Assembly: GCF_025567045.1 (NCBI RefSeq)
Contig: NZ_JAOQJK010000004.1
Location: 124,001-188,000, forward strand
Reading direction: 5' to 3'
DNA: 64,000 nucleotides
From: Barnesiella propionica
GTDB taxonomy: Bacteria > Bacteroidota > Bacteroidia > Bacteroidales > Barnesiellaceae
The first letter of the stretch is position 1, and every line of letters begins with the position of its first letter. The translations under genes were made by a program, and so were the position numbers. Below the pieces are notes generated by a model. That model saw nothing but the letters and a program-made list of their open reading frames with translations, had not been told where the DNA came from and ran no database searches. This document shows, one piece after another, positions 42,827-52,783 of this stretch.

Positions 42827-43675
42827 CTATTGGTTATACCGGGCTGCAATCATGCGCTCTTTTCCGAAAATATCGTGTTTGAACCGGATATCATGGAAGT
42901 TCATGTCGGCGAGAAGTTCCTGACATTCCTTGCCGAACCGCTCGTTTATTTCAAAAAATAACTCTCCTTCATGATGTAGCAAGGATCGGGATATTTCCGC
43001 TATTTTTCTGTAAAACAGTAGAGGATCATCGTCGGGGACAAATAAGGCAGTGTGAGGTTCGTATTCCAGTACATTTGCATCCATGTCCTGTTTTTCCTGT
43101 TCGCATACGTAAGGAGGGTTACTTACAATGATATCAAAACGGAGATCATTTTCCCGGGGAATAAAATTCAGTATGTCGTTTTTTATCCATTTTGTACCGG
43201 CCTTTAATCTTGTACCGTTTGCTGCAGCGATTTGTAAAGCTGCATCGGAGATGTCCCATCCTTCGGTATAGGCCAGAGGGAATGCAAGGGCCAGAGATAT
43301 GGCAATGCAACCGCTGCCGGTTCCCAGATCGGCGAGATTTCCCTCGAATTGCGGATTTTCTTCTATTATCCAGGAGACAAGCTCTTCAGTTTCGGGTCTT
43401 GGGATCAGGACATCGGGCGAGACCTGGAAGTTATATCCGTAGAAATCGGTATATCCAAGAGCGTATTGAATAGGTACTTTTTGTATTAGTTTTTCTGTGA
43501 TGTCTTCGATTTGCCGGCGCATATCATCCGATAAAATATTATCTTTGTGCAAAATGAAATCCGTCACAGAATAACCACATAATTGAGAGAAGATAAGTTT
43601 GATAAAACTTTCTGTTTCTCGTTGAGGGTAAAGTCCGGATAAATTTTCCCGGATAAATCGGATACTTTTCTGCAT
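42827..43675 (-). CDS. prmC: Peptide chain release factor N5-glutamine methyltransferase
   Basis: 282 residues. It methylates the GGQ glutamine of release factors RF1 and RF2. The SAM-binding motif is LADLGTGSGCIAISLAL, and the substrate-amide motif NPPY is in DIIVSNPPYVCEQ. The N-terminal helical domain with the family's RPETEELVSWII boundary is complete. It is the first gene of prmC-recX-comF and divergent from ribD. Confidence 0.96.
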   Translation of the reverse strand: MQKSIRFIRENLSGLYPQRETESFIKLIFSQLCGYSVTDFILHKDNILSDDMRRQIEDITEKLIQKVPIQYALGYTDFYGYNFQVSPDVLIPRPETEELVSWIIEENPQFEGNLADLGTGSGCIAISLALAFPLAYTEGWDISDAALQIAAANGTRLKAGTKWIKNDILNFIPRENDLRFDIIVSNPPYVCEQEKQDMDANVLEYEPHTALFVPDDDPLLFYRKIAEISRSLLHHEGELFFEINERFGKECQELLADMNFHDIRFKHDIFGKERMIAARYNQ

Positions 43676-43692
43676 GATTGGTAATTATATGG

Positions 43693-43700
43693 CAAAGTTA
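43693..43700 (-). promoter_or_regulatory. -7 box of prmC-recX-comF
   Basis: TAACTTTG on the minus strand (TAnnTTTG), 17 bases before the ATG at 43675. Confidence 0.55.
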
Positions 43701-43718
43701 ATAAAAGAATAGATATAT

Positions 43719-44789
43719 ATGTACGAACCGGAGAACTTAGATATCTTATATATGCGGCGTTGTATGCAACTGGCGGCAAAAGGTGCTGGACATGTCTCTC
43801 CTAATCCGATGGTAGGGGCTGTAATCGTGTACCGGAATAAAATCATAGGAGAAGGTTATCATCGTTGTTGGGGAGAGCCTCATGCCGAAGTAAATGCCAT
43901 AGGTTCGGTAAAAGATGAATCGTTGCTGAAAGACTCGACGTTATATGTTTCCCTTGAGCCCTGTTCTCATTATGGAAAAACGCCTCCTTGCAGCCGGTTG
44001 ATCATAGATAAACAGATTCCCCGGGTTGTCGTAGGTTGCCTCGATCCTTTCCCCAGCGTATCGGGGAGAGGGGTGAAAATGTTGAGGGATGCCGGGGTAT
44101 CGGTAATAACGGGAGTTCTGGAAAAAGAATGCCAGGCTCTCAATAGGTTTTTTATTACTTCGCAAATTTACGGCCGACCTTATATTTTGCTTAAATGGGC
44201 CCGGAGTGCGGACGGTTTTATGGATCGCATACGTTGCGAGAATGACTTGCCTACCCGCATTTCGGATGATGTGACCACCGCTCTGGTACATCGTCTGCGT
44301 TCGGTATATGATGCTGTGCTGGTAGGCACGGGAACAGCTTTGGCCGATGATCCGTCTTTAACTGTACGCTGTTGGTGCGGAAAGAATCCTTTGAGGGTAT
44401 TGATTGACCGGGAACTGAAAGTGGCTCCGGATTCTCATTTGTTAAACGACGGGATAAAGACCCTTGTATTTACGGAACGGAAAGCGGATGATACTGATTA
44501 TACGGAGTATATAACTTTGCCTTTCGGAGAATCGGTACTTCCGGTTTTATTATCGGAATTGCATGTCCGTCAGATACGAAGTTTACTTGTAGAAGGGGGG
44601 GCTCGTTTATTAGAAAGTTTTATCGGTTCGGATCTTTGGGATGAGGCGAGAATTGAAACCGGAAAAGAAATTTTCGGAGCGGGAATTTTGTCTCCCGAGA
44701 TAGGAGGTGTGTTCGAAAGATGTGAATATCATGGTGATTCATGTATCGAATATCGGATCAATCGGGAAAACTGGAATATTGAACGATAG
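43719..44789 (+). CDS. ribD: Bifunctional riboflavin biosynthesis protein RibD (deaminase/reductase)
   Basis: 356 residues. The N-terminal deaminase domain has the zinc site H55-A-E57 and C82...C91 (SLEPCSHYGKTPPCSRL). The C-terminal reductase domain begins near ILLKWARSADGFMDRI and includes VLVGTGTALADDPSLTVR and LLVEGGARLLESFI. It performs the second and third steps of riboflavin synthesis. It is divergent from prmC, with 43 bases between the start codons, and no other rib gene is adjacent. Confidence 0.95.
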   Translation: MYEPENLDILYMRRCMQLAAKGAGHVSPNPMVGAVIVYRNKIIGEGYHRCWGEPHAEVNAIGSVKDESLLKDSTLYVSLEPCSHYGKTPPCSRLIIDKQIPRVVVGCLDPFPSVSGRGVKMLRDAGVSVITGVLEKECQALNRFFITSQIYGRPYILLKWARSADGFMDRIRCENDLPTRISDDVTTALVHRLRSVYDAVLVGTGTALADDPSLTVRCWCGKNPLRVLIDRELKVAPDSHLLNDGIKTLVFTERKADDTDYTEYITLPFGESVLPVLLSELHVRQIRSLLVEGGARLLESFIGSDLWDEARIETGKEIFGAGILSPEIGGVFERCEYHGDSCIEYRINRENWNIER

Positions 44790-44934
44790 AATATGGCGGG
44801 TTATCGGTTGAATAAAGATTTTAAGATAATAATCTTTACTTTTGGTTCTGATTGATGATGTTGAAACAAGCTATATTTATCCCTAAATTATTATAATTAT
44901 GAATGATTGTATGGCCCAAAGCGAAAAATGTTTC

Positions 44935-44942
44935 TAAATTTG
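44935..44942 (+). promoter_or_regulatory. -7 box of the DUF6242-like gene
   Basis: TAAATTTG matches TAnnTTTG, 35 bases before the ATG at 44978. Confidence 0.55.
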
Positions 44943-44977
44943 CGGTTTGTAACAATTAATATGTTAATGTTTTTATA

Positions 44978-46462
44978 ATGAAGAAGCAAAAAATATATCT
45001 GTTCTTCCTGTTATTTGGTTTGATTTTTGTGGGATTTTCTTGTAATTCATCCGATGACAATTATAATGAATATGTAGCTTCACAGAGTGTTCAGGTATCC
45101 GGTTTCAGACTGGCGTCTAACGATTCGGTACTGGCTAATCTTGATTCTGTGTTTTTTTCGATAGATCTTGACAGAGGGCTTATTTATAATGCCGATTCTT
45201 TGCCTGTGGGGACAAATGTTTCGGCATTGATCGCCAATATCAATTTCGGAGGGACAATGAGCGAAGTAAAGATATTTATGGACCGGGGGAGTGCCGAGAA
45301 AAACGATACGATAGATTATCTGGAATCTCAGACCGATTCTATCGACTTTACCAGTAAGGTAACGATGAAGGTGGTAGGAGAGAATACGGCTGCGGTGAAA
45401 TATTACAGTCTTAAAGTAAATGTGCATACCGTGGTTCCGGATTCTATGTATTGGTCTGAATTATTATCCAATAAATTACCCGGTGCAGGACGTTTGATCG
45501 CACAGAAAACTGTATCGTCGAACGGATTTATATATTGCCTTGTACAGAGGGAAAACGGTTATATACTCGCAACAGGAGATAGTCCTCTTTCTTTTGAGGA
45601 GAGGTCTGTAACATTTCCGTTTACACCGGATATAAAGAGTTTGCAAGTTGCAGGGAATACATTATATATGTTAAGTGAAACAGGAGAATTGTTTGTTTCT
45701 ACCGACGGAAATAGCTGGGCTGCCACCGGGACTGAATTTTATTCGCTTCAAGGTGTGTGGAATGAGTTCTTAGTCGGTGTTATAAACGATAATGGTGTGT
45801 ATAAACATGACTTATATCCCCGAAACAGCTTTGTGCCTGTAAAGGTAGAAAATGATTTTCCTGTTACGGGTTCTTCTAATATGGTGACATACCGGAACGA
45901 ATGGAGCGGAAATGCGAGTCAGTCTATTATGGTCGGAGGGCGTATGGCGGATGGAAACTTAACGGGAGCTACCTGGGGATTTGACGGTAAAAGCTGGGCT
46001 AAGTTCAATAATGATAATGCAGTTACTCCACGCGAAGGTGCTATTTTGTTCCCGTATTTTACTTTTTATGTAAATAATGCCTGGATAACGACAAAAGAGA
46101 CCACTTGGTTTCTGATAGGAGGCCGGACCAATTCCGGTGTTTCCAAGGAGGTCAGTTTATCCTCCAGTAGTGGTATAGTATGGAGAAGCGCGAGTTCGTT
46201 ACTTTCCATGCCTTCGTCTTTTCTTCCTCGTTACGATGCTTCAGTCGTGATTGTGAATGAGATGAATTCTGCTGCAATGCCTTCTTCCTGGAAAAAAATG
46301 GATGTTCCTGCGATACCGCGGAATATGGCTCGGGTAAAAAGCGTTACCGAGTGGGAAGTTCCGTATGTATATATGTTAGGAGGAACCGGTATTTCAGGGG
46401 ATGTGTATGATCAAGTGTATAGGGGGGTGATTAACCGGCTTACATTTGTTCCTATACCTTGA
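44978..46462 (+). CDS. DUF6242-like lipoprotein
   Basis: 494 residues. The lipoprotein signal ends FVGFSC. The first domain (to about 150) is an immunoglobulin-like beta region (SVQVSGFRLASNDSVLANLDS ... with SLKVNVH). The remainder is beta-propeller-like, with repeated strand-turn units such as GRLIAQKTVSSNGFIYCLV, WNEFLVGVIND and a C-terminal MLGGTGISGDVYDQVYRGV, resembling a kelch propeller. This matches the architecture of DUF6242 proteins of Bacteroidota. Function is unknown. It lies ahead of the envelope-assembly cluster but 82 bases before the next gene. Confidence 0.75.
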   Translation: MKKQKIYLFFLLFGLIFVGFSCNSSDDNYNEYVASQSVQVSGFRLASNDSVLANLDSVFFSIDLDRGLIYNADSLPVGTNVSALIANINFGGTMSEVKIFMDRGSAEKNDTIDYLESQTDSIDFTSKVTMKVVGENTAAVKYYSLKVNVHTVVPDSMYWSELLSNKLPGAGRLIAQKTVSSNGFIYCLVQRENGYILATGDSPLSFEERSVTFPFTPDIKSLQVAGNTLYMLSETGELFVSTDGNSWAATGTEFYSLQGVWNEFLVGVINDNGVYKHDLYPRNSFVPVKVENDFPVTGSSNMVTYRNEWSGNASQSIMVGGRMADGNLTGATWGFDGKSWAKFNNDNAVTPREGAILFPYFTFYVNNAWITTKETTWFLIGGRTNSGVSKEVSLSSSSGIVWRSASSLLSMPSSFLPRYDASVVIVNEMNSAAMPSSWKKMDVPAIPRNMARVKSVTEWEVPYVYMLGGTGISGDVYDQVYRGVINRLTFVPIP

Positions 46463-46544
46463 TTTGAATTAAAAAATATATAAGTCAATAATTTTAATCG
46501 TTAGCCGGCGTTTTTATAATAAGTGCACACAAAAATGAGGTGAG

Positions 46545-47213
46545 ATGAAAAAGCTGCTTTCGGTTATATTAATTTCAATAATGGCTTTCATAGAGATGGA
46601 AGCACAAGATTATAAATATGAAATAGGCGTTGCTGCCGGAATAGGTACTTATATGGGGGATGCTAACCAATCATCGGTATTGCATAAGCCCGGAGCTGCG
46701 TTTAGCGGGATATTCCGGTATGTGCCGAATTATCGCTGGGCGATAAAAGTAAATCTGGCAACGGCTTCATTAAGAGGAGATACACGTGATTTCAGTAATG
46801 TTTTTCCAGAAGAAAAACATTATGATTTTAAACGTCAGTTATTTGATTTGGGGGCTCAGGCCGAATTTAATTTTTTTAATTACGGTATGGGGTATTCCTA
46901 TCAGGAAACGAGCCGTATATCTCCCTATTTACTGGCTGGTTTGGGAGTTAGTTTTGCTCCGGCTTCCGGTGATAATTTTTTTAGTGTCAATATCCCTTTG
47001 GGGGTCGGCGTAAAATATAAGATAGCCCCTCGTTGGAATATTGCGCTGGAGTTTACCGTAAGGAAAACATTGGGCGATAATCTCGATGGAAAAGACCTGA
47101 AAGATCCTTACCGGATTGAAAGTTCTGCATTCAAAAATACGGATTGGTATTCCATGACGTTATTCAGCATAACTTATGAATTCGGATATAGGAGAAAACC
47201 TTGTAATAATTAA
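46545..47213 (+). CDS. Outer-membrane beta-barrel protein (DUF6089-like)
   Basis: 222 residues with signal peptide [20 protein letters not shown]. The mature part begins [21 protein letters not shown] and continues as alternating amphipathic strands, including GLGVSFAP and [30 protein letters not shown], ending in an outer-membrane-type strand ([10 protein letters not shown]). It lies 17 bases upstream of uppS. The order barrel protein - uppS - bamA - skp - skp - murI is conserved in Bacteroidota. Function unknown. Confidence 0.82.
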   Translation: MKKLLSVILISIMAFIEMEAQDYKYEIGVAAGIGTYMGDANQSSVLHKPGAAFSGIFRYVPNYRWAIKVNLATASLRGDTRDFSNVFPEEKHYDFKRQLFDLGAQAEFNFFNYGMGYSYQETSRISPYLLAGLGVSFAPASGDNFFSVNIPLGVGVKYKIAPRWNIALEFTVRKTLGDNLDGKDLKDPYRIESSAFKNTDWYSMTLFSITYEFGYRRKPCNN

Positions 47214-47230
47214 TAAACTGGATTTGTCAA

Positions 47231-47968
47231 ATGACATTTGCTGATCAGATAGATAAAAAACGGATGCCGAAGCACATCGCTATCATCATGGATGGTAACG
47301 GGCGCTGGGCTAAAGAACGGGGACATGAGCGTTCTTACGGACATGCGCAAGGAGTGGATGTGGTGCGTAAGATAACCGATGCCTCTTCCCGTTTAGGAAT
47401 ACAATATCTTACGCTCTATGCTTTTTCGACGGAGAACTGGAATCGTCCTCAGGAGGAGGTAAATATTCTGATGTCGCTTATCGTGTCGGCAATAGAGCGT
47501 GAGACGCCCGACCTGATAAAGAATAACGTGAGATTATCAACCATAGGAGATTTTCAGCGAATGCCGGCAGATGTGCAAGAGAGACTTGCTAAATGTATAA
47601 GAGATACTTCCGCCGGTACGGGATTGACGTTGAATTTGGCATTAAGTTATTCTTCCCGGTGGGAATTAGTGGATGTCGTTAAGAAAATAGCCAAGCAGGT
47701 ACAACAGGGGGATATAGAAGTAGATGAAATAACGGAAAGCACGATAACCGATGCGCTTTCGACTGCGTCGATGCCAGATCCCGACTTGCTTATCCGTACA
47801 GGAGGGGAAGTGCGTATCAGCAATTTCCTTTTATGGCAGCTATCATATGCGGAATTGTATTTTACTGCAGAATATTGGCCCGATTTTAATGAAGAAAGTT
47901 TATATAAGGCTATTTATGATTATCAATCCCGTGAAAGGCGTTTCGGGAAAATAAGCGAACAATTATAA
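47231..47968 (+). CDS. uppS: Isoprenyl transferase (undecaprenyl diphosphate synthase)
   Basis: 245 residues. It adds isopentenyl units to farnesyl diphosphate in cis to form the C55 lipid carrier for peptidoglycan and O-antigen. Signatures are [17 protein letters not shown] (catalytic aspartate), [15 protein letters not shown], and the C-terminal [20 protein letters not shown] followed by SYAELYF. It is 18 bases upstream of bamA. Confidence 0.96.
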   Translation: MTFADQIDKKRMPKHIAIIMDGNGRWAKERGHERSYGHAQGVDVVRKITDASSRLGIQYLTLYAFSTENWNRPQEEVNILMSLIVSAIERETPDLIKNNVRLSTIGDFQRMPADVQERLAKCIRDTSAGTGLTLNLALSYSSRWELVDVVKKIAKQVQQGDIEVDEITESTITDALSTASMPDPDLLIRTGGEVRISNFLLWQLSYAELYFTAEYWPDFNEESLYKAIYDYQSRERRFGKISEQL

Positions 47969-47986
47969 TACAAAGATAACGAACTC

Positions 47987-50629
47987 ATGCAATACAAGAT
48001 GCATACAAAATTGCTTTTTATACTCTCTGTAATTTTAGCCGCAGGCTTTTTTACTTCTGCAGCTCAGACACAGGAACAACCTTTGGACACTATTTATAAT
48101 CCTACTGTTATATATTCGGCGATCCCTAAGAAATATGAGATTGCGGGAATATCGGTAAAAGGAGGAACAAACTACGAAGATTTTGTATTGATCGGTTATT
48201 CGGGTTTAACCGTAGGAGAAACAATCGAAATACCCGGTAGTGAAATTACCGATGCGATGAAGCGATTCTGGAGACAAGGTCTTTTCTCTGACGTATCTAT
48301 CGTTCTGACGAAAATTTATGGGAATAAAGCCTGGCTGGAAATCCGCTTGAAACAACAACCTCGTATTTCTCAAATTAATTATCACGGAATTAAGAAGAGC
48401 GAACGGGAAGAACTCGAAACCCGTTTGGGTCTTGTCAAGGGGAACCAGATAACTCCGAATATCGTGGACAGGGCTGTTAAGTTGATTAAGCAGCATTTCG
48501 ATGAAAAAGGTTTTAAAAATGCCGTGGTGCAGATTAAGCAGAAAGATGATTTGGCCCATGAGAATGAAGTAATTGTAGATATAGATATAGATAAAAAAGA
48601 AAAGGTAAAAGTACATAAGATATATATCGACGGTAATCATGTACTTTCCGACAATAAGATACAACGGGTAATGAAGAAAACCAATGAAAAAGGAAAACTT
48701 ATCAACCTGTTCAGGACTAAAAAATTTGTAGAAGATAATTATAAAGCCGATAAAGAACGTATTATAGATAAATATAATGAATTGGGTTATCGTGATGCAA
48801 TAATCGTAAGTGATAGCGTAGTTCGTTATAACGATAAGACGGTAGACGTTTATATTAAAATTGACGAAGGCCGTAAATATTATTTACGGGATATAAGCTG
48901 GGTAGGAAATACAGTGTATCCTACCGAAGTATTGTCGGCTGTGTTGGGTATGCATCCGGGTGAAGTCTATAATCAGAAATTATTGAGGAAACGTACTTTG
49001 GAGGATGAGGATGCAGTTGCTAATCTGTATATGGACAAAGGATATCTTTTCTTCCAGTTGGTTCCGATTGAAAATAATGTTATGAACGACTCTATAGATC
49101 TGGAGCTTCGTATGATGGAAGGTCCTCAGGCACGTATCAATAAAGTCGTTATTAATGGTAACGACCGTTTGTATGAACATGTGATACGCCGTGAGCTTCG
49201 TACGAAACCGGGAGAACTTTTTAGTAAATCGGATCTGATGCGTTCGGCCCGTGAAATTGCGCAGACGGGGCATTTCGATCCTGAAACGATGGATATAAAG
49301 CCTCAACCGAATGAAGAGAACGGAACCGTGGATCTTATTTATAATCTGCAGTCCAAGGCTAATGACCAGATAGAATTTTCTGCCGGGTGGGGACAAACGG
49401 GTGTTATCGGGAAGTTGAGCCTTAAGTTTACTAATTTCTCAATGAGAAATTTACTTAATCCGAAATCATATAAGGGTATTATACCGCAGGGCGACGGGCA
49501 GACTTTTACTATCAGCGCCCAGACGAATGCAAAATATTATCAATCTTACAGCCTGTCTTTCTTTGATCCGTGGTTTGGCGGTAAGAGGCCGAACTCTTTA
49601 TCCGTATCGGCTTATTACAGCCGTCAGACAGCAGTGAGCAGTTCGTTTTATAATAATAGCTTTAATCCGTATGCTTATTCCGGTTTGTACGGGAATAGTT
49701 ATAATAACGGCTATCTCAACGATTATTATCAGAATAGCATGGAAAATGCCATCGATCCTGATAAATGGCTGCAAATGGTGGGTGTATCGGTGGGATTCGG
49801 TAAACGATTGAATTGGCCGGACGACTATTTTACTTTCTCTGCCGAGCTTGGCTATCAGTTGTATATGCTTAAGAACTGGGAATATCTTTATTATATGCAG
49901 AACGGTACTTCCCACAGTATTACGTTGGGGTTGACTTTGGCCCGTAACTCTATAGATAATCCTATATATACCCGCCGGGGTTCTCAATTCTCGATGTCTT
50001 TGCAACTTACACCTCCTTATTCTTTATGGGATAAAAAGAATTATAAAGAGCTTTCGGAGAAAGGAACGGCCGCGGCTAAAAAAGATATGTACAAATGGAT
50101 CGAATACTATAAATTCAAATTTAAGAGTAAGGTCTACATACCTCTTACTTCGGCAGAAAGTCAGCACACGCTGGTATTAATGACGAGAGCTGACTTCGGA
50201 TTATTAGGTTCGTATAATAAATATAAGAAATCTCCGTTTGAAACGTTTTATGTGGGAGGCGACGGTATGACGGGGTCATATACGTATGCCCAGGAAACTA
50301 TAGGTTTACGTGGTTATGAAAACGGCTCATTAACTCCCTGGGGAAAAGATGGCTATGCTTATACCCGTCTGGGCTTTGAGTTGCATTTCCCGTTATTGCT
50401 GCAACCTTCGTCGACTATTTATGCTTTAGCTTTTGTAGAGGGAGGTAATGCCTGGACATCTTTGAGCAATTTTGATCCGTTCTCTTTGAAACGGTCGGCA
50501 GGAGCAGGTGTGCGTATTTTCTTGCCGATGATAGGTATGATGGGAATTGACTGGGCCTATGGTTTCGACAAAGTGTTCGGAGAAAGAGGCGGAAGCCATA
50601 TTCATTTCATCTTAGGACAAGAATTTTAA
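47987..50629 (+). CDS. bamA: Outer membrane protein assembly factor BamA
   Basis: 880 residues. After the signal peptide (the start may be ATG 47999), about five POTRA domains follow (e.g. GNKAWLEIRLKQQPRISQINYHG, KVHKIYIDGNHVLSDNKI, ARINKVVINGNDRLYEHVI). The C-terminal barrel has the BamA-type end, including GGDGMTGSYTYAQETIGLRGYE, and ends with IHFILGQEF, whose final F is a classic outer-membrane signature. It inserts beta-barrels in the outer membrane. The asparagine- and tyrosine-rich loop around residues 555-590 is likely an extracellular or Bacteroidota-specific insert. Confidence 0.95.
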   Translation: MQYKMHTKLLFILSVILAAGFFTSAAQTQEQPLDTIYNPTVIYSAIPKKYEIAGISVKGGTNYEDFVLIGYSGLTVGETIEIPGSEITDAMKRFWRQGLFSDVSIVLTKIYGNKAWLEIRLKQQPRISQINYHGIKKSEREELETRLGLVKGNQITPNIVDRAVKLIKQHFDEKGFKNAVVQIKQKDDLAHENEVIVDIDIDKKEKVKVHKIYIDGNHVLSDNKIQRVMKKTNEKGKLINLFRTKKFVEDNYKADKERIIDKYNELGYRDAIIVSDSVVRYNDKTVDVYIKIDEGRKYYLRDISWVGNTVYPTEVLSAVLGMHPGEVYNQKLLRKRTLEDEDAVANLYMDKGYLFFQLVPIENNVMNDSIDLELRMMEGPQARINKVVINGNDRLYEHVIRRELRTKPGELFSKSDLMRSAREIAQTGHFDPETMDIKPQPNEENGTVDLIYNLQSKANDQIEFSAGWGQTGVIGKLSLKFTNFSMRNLLNPKSYKGIIPQGDGQTFTISAQTNAKYYQSYSLSFFDPWFGGKRPNSLSVSAYYSRQTAVSSSFYNNSFNPYAYSGLYGNSYNNGYLNDYYQNSMENAIDPDKWLQMVGVSVGFGKRLNWPDDYFTFSAELGYQLYMLKNWEYLYYMQNGTSHSITLGLTLARNSIDNPIYTRRGSQFSMSLQLTPPYSLWDKKNYKELSEKGTAAAKKDMYKWIEYYKFKFKSKVYIPLTSAESQHTLVLMTRADFGLLGSYNKYKKSPFETFYVGGDGMTGSYTYAQETIGLRGYENGSLTPWGKDGYAYTRLGFELHFPLLLQPSSTIYALAFVEGGNAWTSLSNFDPFSLKRSAGAGVRIFLPMIGMMGIDWAYGFDKVFGERGGSHIHFILGQEF

Positions 50630-50673
50630 ATTGTGAAAAAATAGCAGCTATTCAGTTAAATGCTGCAAAACGA

Positions 50674-50723
50674 AATGAGTTAAAGATATCGAGCATGAAT
50701 TTTTATGTTATCTTTAACTCATT
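50674..50723. repeat. 15-bp inverted repeat between bamA and the first skp gene
   Basis: AATGAGTTAAAGATA (50674-50688) pairs exactly with TATCTTTAACTCATT (50709-50723) around a 20-base AT-rich loop. No U-tract follows. It may be a bamA terminator of weak type, an RNA processing signal or an operator. Confidence 0.6.
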
Positions 50724-50775
50724 CCTTATATAAATAGGAACAATGGACTTTATGTGAAATTTAAAAGTTTAAAAG

Positions 50776-51291
50776 ATGAAAAAAATAGTACTGATGACAG
50801 TGTTGGTATTTGCGTTTGCAATCCACGCTTCGGCACAGAAATATGCGTTGGTAGATATGGAATATATTCTTAAGAATATTCCCTCGTACGAGATGGCTAA
50901 CGAGCAGCTGAACCAAGTATCTCAGCGCTGGCAGAAAGAGGTAGAGGAAAAAGCGAAACAGGCAGAACAACTGTATAAAGATTATCAGTCCAATATGGTA
51001 TTCCTGACCGAAGACATGAAGACGAAAAAAGAGGAAGAGATATTGGCAAAAGAAAAAGAAGTGAATGAATTGAGGCGGAATTATTTCGGCCCCGAGGGAG
51101 AATTGTTCAAAAAGCGTGAAAGCCTGATGAAACCGATACAGGATGATATTTATAATGCAGTAAAGAAAATATCGGAAGAAAAAGGATATATGATGATTCT
51201 GGACAGGGCTTCTTCTTCGAGTATAATTTTCGCATCGCCCCGTATAGATATTAGCAATGAAGTCCTTGCAAAATTAGGATATTCAAAATAA
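50776..51291 (+). CDS. OmpH/Skp family periplasmic chaperone (copy 1)
   Basis: 171 residues. Signal peptide MKKIVLMTVLVFAFAIHASA, then QKYALVDMEYILKNIPSYEMANEQL. The middle is a long charged coiled coil (WQKEVEEKAKQAEQLYKDYQ, EEEILAKEKEVNELRRNYFG), the tentacle helices of Skp-type trimers. The C-terminal strand EEKGYMMILDRASSSSIIF is typical. It holds unfolded outer-membrane proteins on the way to BamA, encoded just upstream. A paralogue follows at 51351. Confidence 0.9.
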   Translation: MKKIVLMTVLVFAFAIHASAQKYALVDMEYILKNIPSYEMANEQLNQVSQRWQKEVEEKAKQAEQLYKDYQSNMVFLTEDMKTKKEEEILAKEKEVNELRRNYFGPEGELFKKRESLMKPIQDDIYNAVKKISEEKGYMMILDRASSSSIIFASPRIDISNEVLAKLGYSK

Positions 51292-51296
51292 TTGAC

Positions 51297-51304
51297 TACT
51301 TTTG
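51297..51304 (+). promoter_or_regulatory. -7 box of the second skp gene
   Basis: TACTTTTG (TAnnTTTG) lies 46 bases before the ATG at 51351, suggesting an extra promoter for the second copy. Confidence 0.45.
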
Positions 51305-51350
51305 TGCCATAAACTTTTATAGCAAATAACAATAAAAAATTAATATCACA

Positions 51351-51857
51351 ATGTTTAAGAAATTAGTAATTGCTCTTGTTTGCGCATTACCTTTGAGTAT
51401 GAGTGCGCAATCATTTAAATTCGGAACGGTTAATTCCCAGGAGATTTTTAATATGATGCCCGAAAAGGCTGCTGCAGAAAAAACTCTCCAGGACGTAAAT
51501 AAAAAGTACGAAGATGAGTTTATGAAAATCCAGGAAGAATTTACTAAGAAGTATAAGGAATTCCAGGCTATGGGCGACACTGTTCCCGAAACTATCAAAA
51601 TGCGTCGTGCTCAGGAAGTACAAGACTCCCAGAACCGTATAGAGAGTTTCCGTGAAATGGCGACTGCCGATATTCAGAAACAACAGGAAAAATTGTTAGC
51701 TCCTATTTCTCAGAAATTGCAGGAGGCAATTAGGTCGGTAGGTGCAGAAAATAAATTCACTTTTATTTTTGATTTAGCTTATCCCGGTGTGCTTTATAAC
51801 GGTGCTCCGAGCGAAGATGTGACTCCGTTGGTGAAAGCTAAGTTAGGATTGAAATAA
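51351..51857 (+). CDS. OmpH/Skp family periplasmic chaperone (copy 2)
   Basis: 168 residues. Signal peptide ending ALPLSMSAQS, then FKFGTVNSQEIFNMMPEKAAAEKTL, then a charged coiled coil (EDEFMKIQEEFTKKYKEFQA, RIESFREMATADIQKQQEK) and the C-terminal FTFIFDLAYPGVLYNG. It is a divergent tandem paralogue of the 50776 gene. The tandem pair after bamA is conserved in Bacteroidota. A terminator follows at 51876-51907. Confidence 0.9.
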   Translation: MFKKLVIALVCALPLSMSAQSFKFGTVNSQEIFNMMPEKAAAEKTLQDVNKKYEDEFMKIQEEFTKKYKEFQAMGDTVPETIKMRRAQEVQDSQNRIESFREMATADIQKQQEKLLAPISQKLQEAIRSVGAENKFTFIFDLAYPGVLYNGAPSEDVTPLVKAKLGLK

Positions 51858-51875
51858 TATTCTTTAAAATCATAG

Positions 51876-51907
51876 AAAAAGGATGATAACGCATTATCAT
51901 CCTTTTT
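51876..51907 (+). terminator. Terminator after the second skp gene
   Basis: AAAAAGGATGATAA (51876-51889) pairs with TTATCATCCTTTTT (51894-51907) around CGCA. It separates skp from murI. Confidence 0.9.
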
Positions 51908-51926
51908 CCGTTTTAGTCCTTTGATT

Positions 51927-52769
51927 ATGGTGCAAACATTTTCTTCAGAACCGGGAGCTATCGGCGTTTTTGATTCAGGATACGGCGGACTTACCATTTT
52001 AGAGGAGATACGGCGTGAAATGCCCCAGTACGATTATATATATGTGGGCGATAATGCTCGTGCTCCTTACGGTACACGTTCGTTTGAGGTTGTATATGAA
52101 TTTACCAGGCAAGCGGTATTGCACTTGTTTGCACAAGGTTGCCAACTGGTTATATTAGCTTGTAATACAGCTTCGGCAAAAGCCTTGCGTACCATACAGC
52201 AAACCGATTTGCCTAAGGTCGCTCCTGATCATCGCGTGTTGGGGGTAATCAGGCCTACGGTGGAAGCTTTGGGAGAATTGACACGAACCGGGCATATAGG
52301 GGTGTTGGGAACGCCGGGGACCATACGTTCGGCATCATATCCGATGGAAATAAATAAGATGTATCCCGGTTTTAAGGTGTATGGAGAGTCTTGTCCTATG
52401 TGGGTACCTTTAGTCGAGAATAACGAATATAATGCACCTGGTGCCGACTATTTTGTAAAGAAATATATAAGTTCGCTGTTAAGTCGATCTTCGGATATCG
52501 ATACGGTTGTTCTGGGATGTACTCATTATCCTTTGTTGTTGGAAAAAATTAAATCTGTACTTCCTGCCGGAGTATTTCCTTTGATACAAGGAGAACTGGT
52601 TGCCAGGAGCCTGAAAGATTATTTATTGCGTCATCCCGAGATGGAAATGCGTTGCACGAAAGGAGGGAACTGCCGTTACCAGACAACCGAGGCTGTACAT
52701 AAATTTTCGGAAGCCGCCGCTTTGTTCCTGCATGAAGAAGTAGAGGCTGAACATATTATTCTGGAATAA
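51927..52769 (+). CDS. murI: Glutamate racemase
   Basis: 280 residues from ATG 51927; a TTG at 51921 is in frame. It converts L- to D-glutamate for peptidoglycan. Both catalytic cysteines are visible: the first in LACNTASAKA and the second in VVLGCTHYPLLLEKI. The N-terminal GVFDSGYGGLTILEEI is diagnostic. An insertion around residues 80-85 and the C-terminal tail with CTKGGNCRYQTTEAVHKF are typical of the Bacteroidota form. A small S4-domain gene follows 14 bases later. Confidence 0.96.
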   Translation: MVQTFSSEPGAIGVFDSGYGGLTILEEIRREMPQYDYIYVGDNARAPYGTRSFEVVYEFTRQAVLHLFAQGCQLVILACNTASAKALRTIQQTDLPKVAPDHRVLGVIRPTVEALGELTRTGHIGVLGTPGTIRSASYPMEINKMYPGFKVYGESCPMWVPLVENNEYNAPGADYFVKKYISSLLSRSSDIDTVVLGCTHYPLLLEKIKSVLPAGVFPLIQGELVARSLKDYLLRHPEMEMRCTKGGNCRYQTTEAVHKFSEAAALFLHEEVEAEHIILE

Positions 52770-52783
52770 TTAAAATTGGAAAT

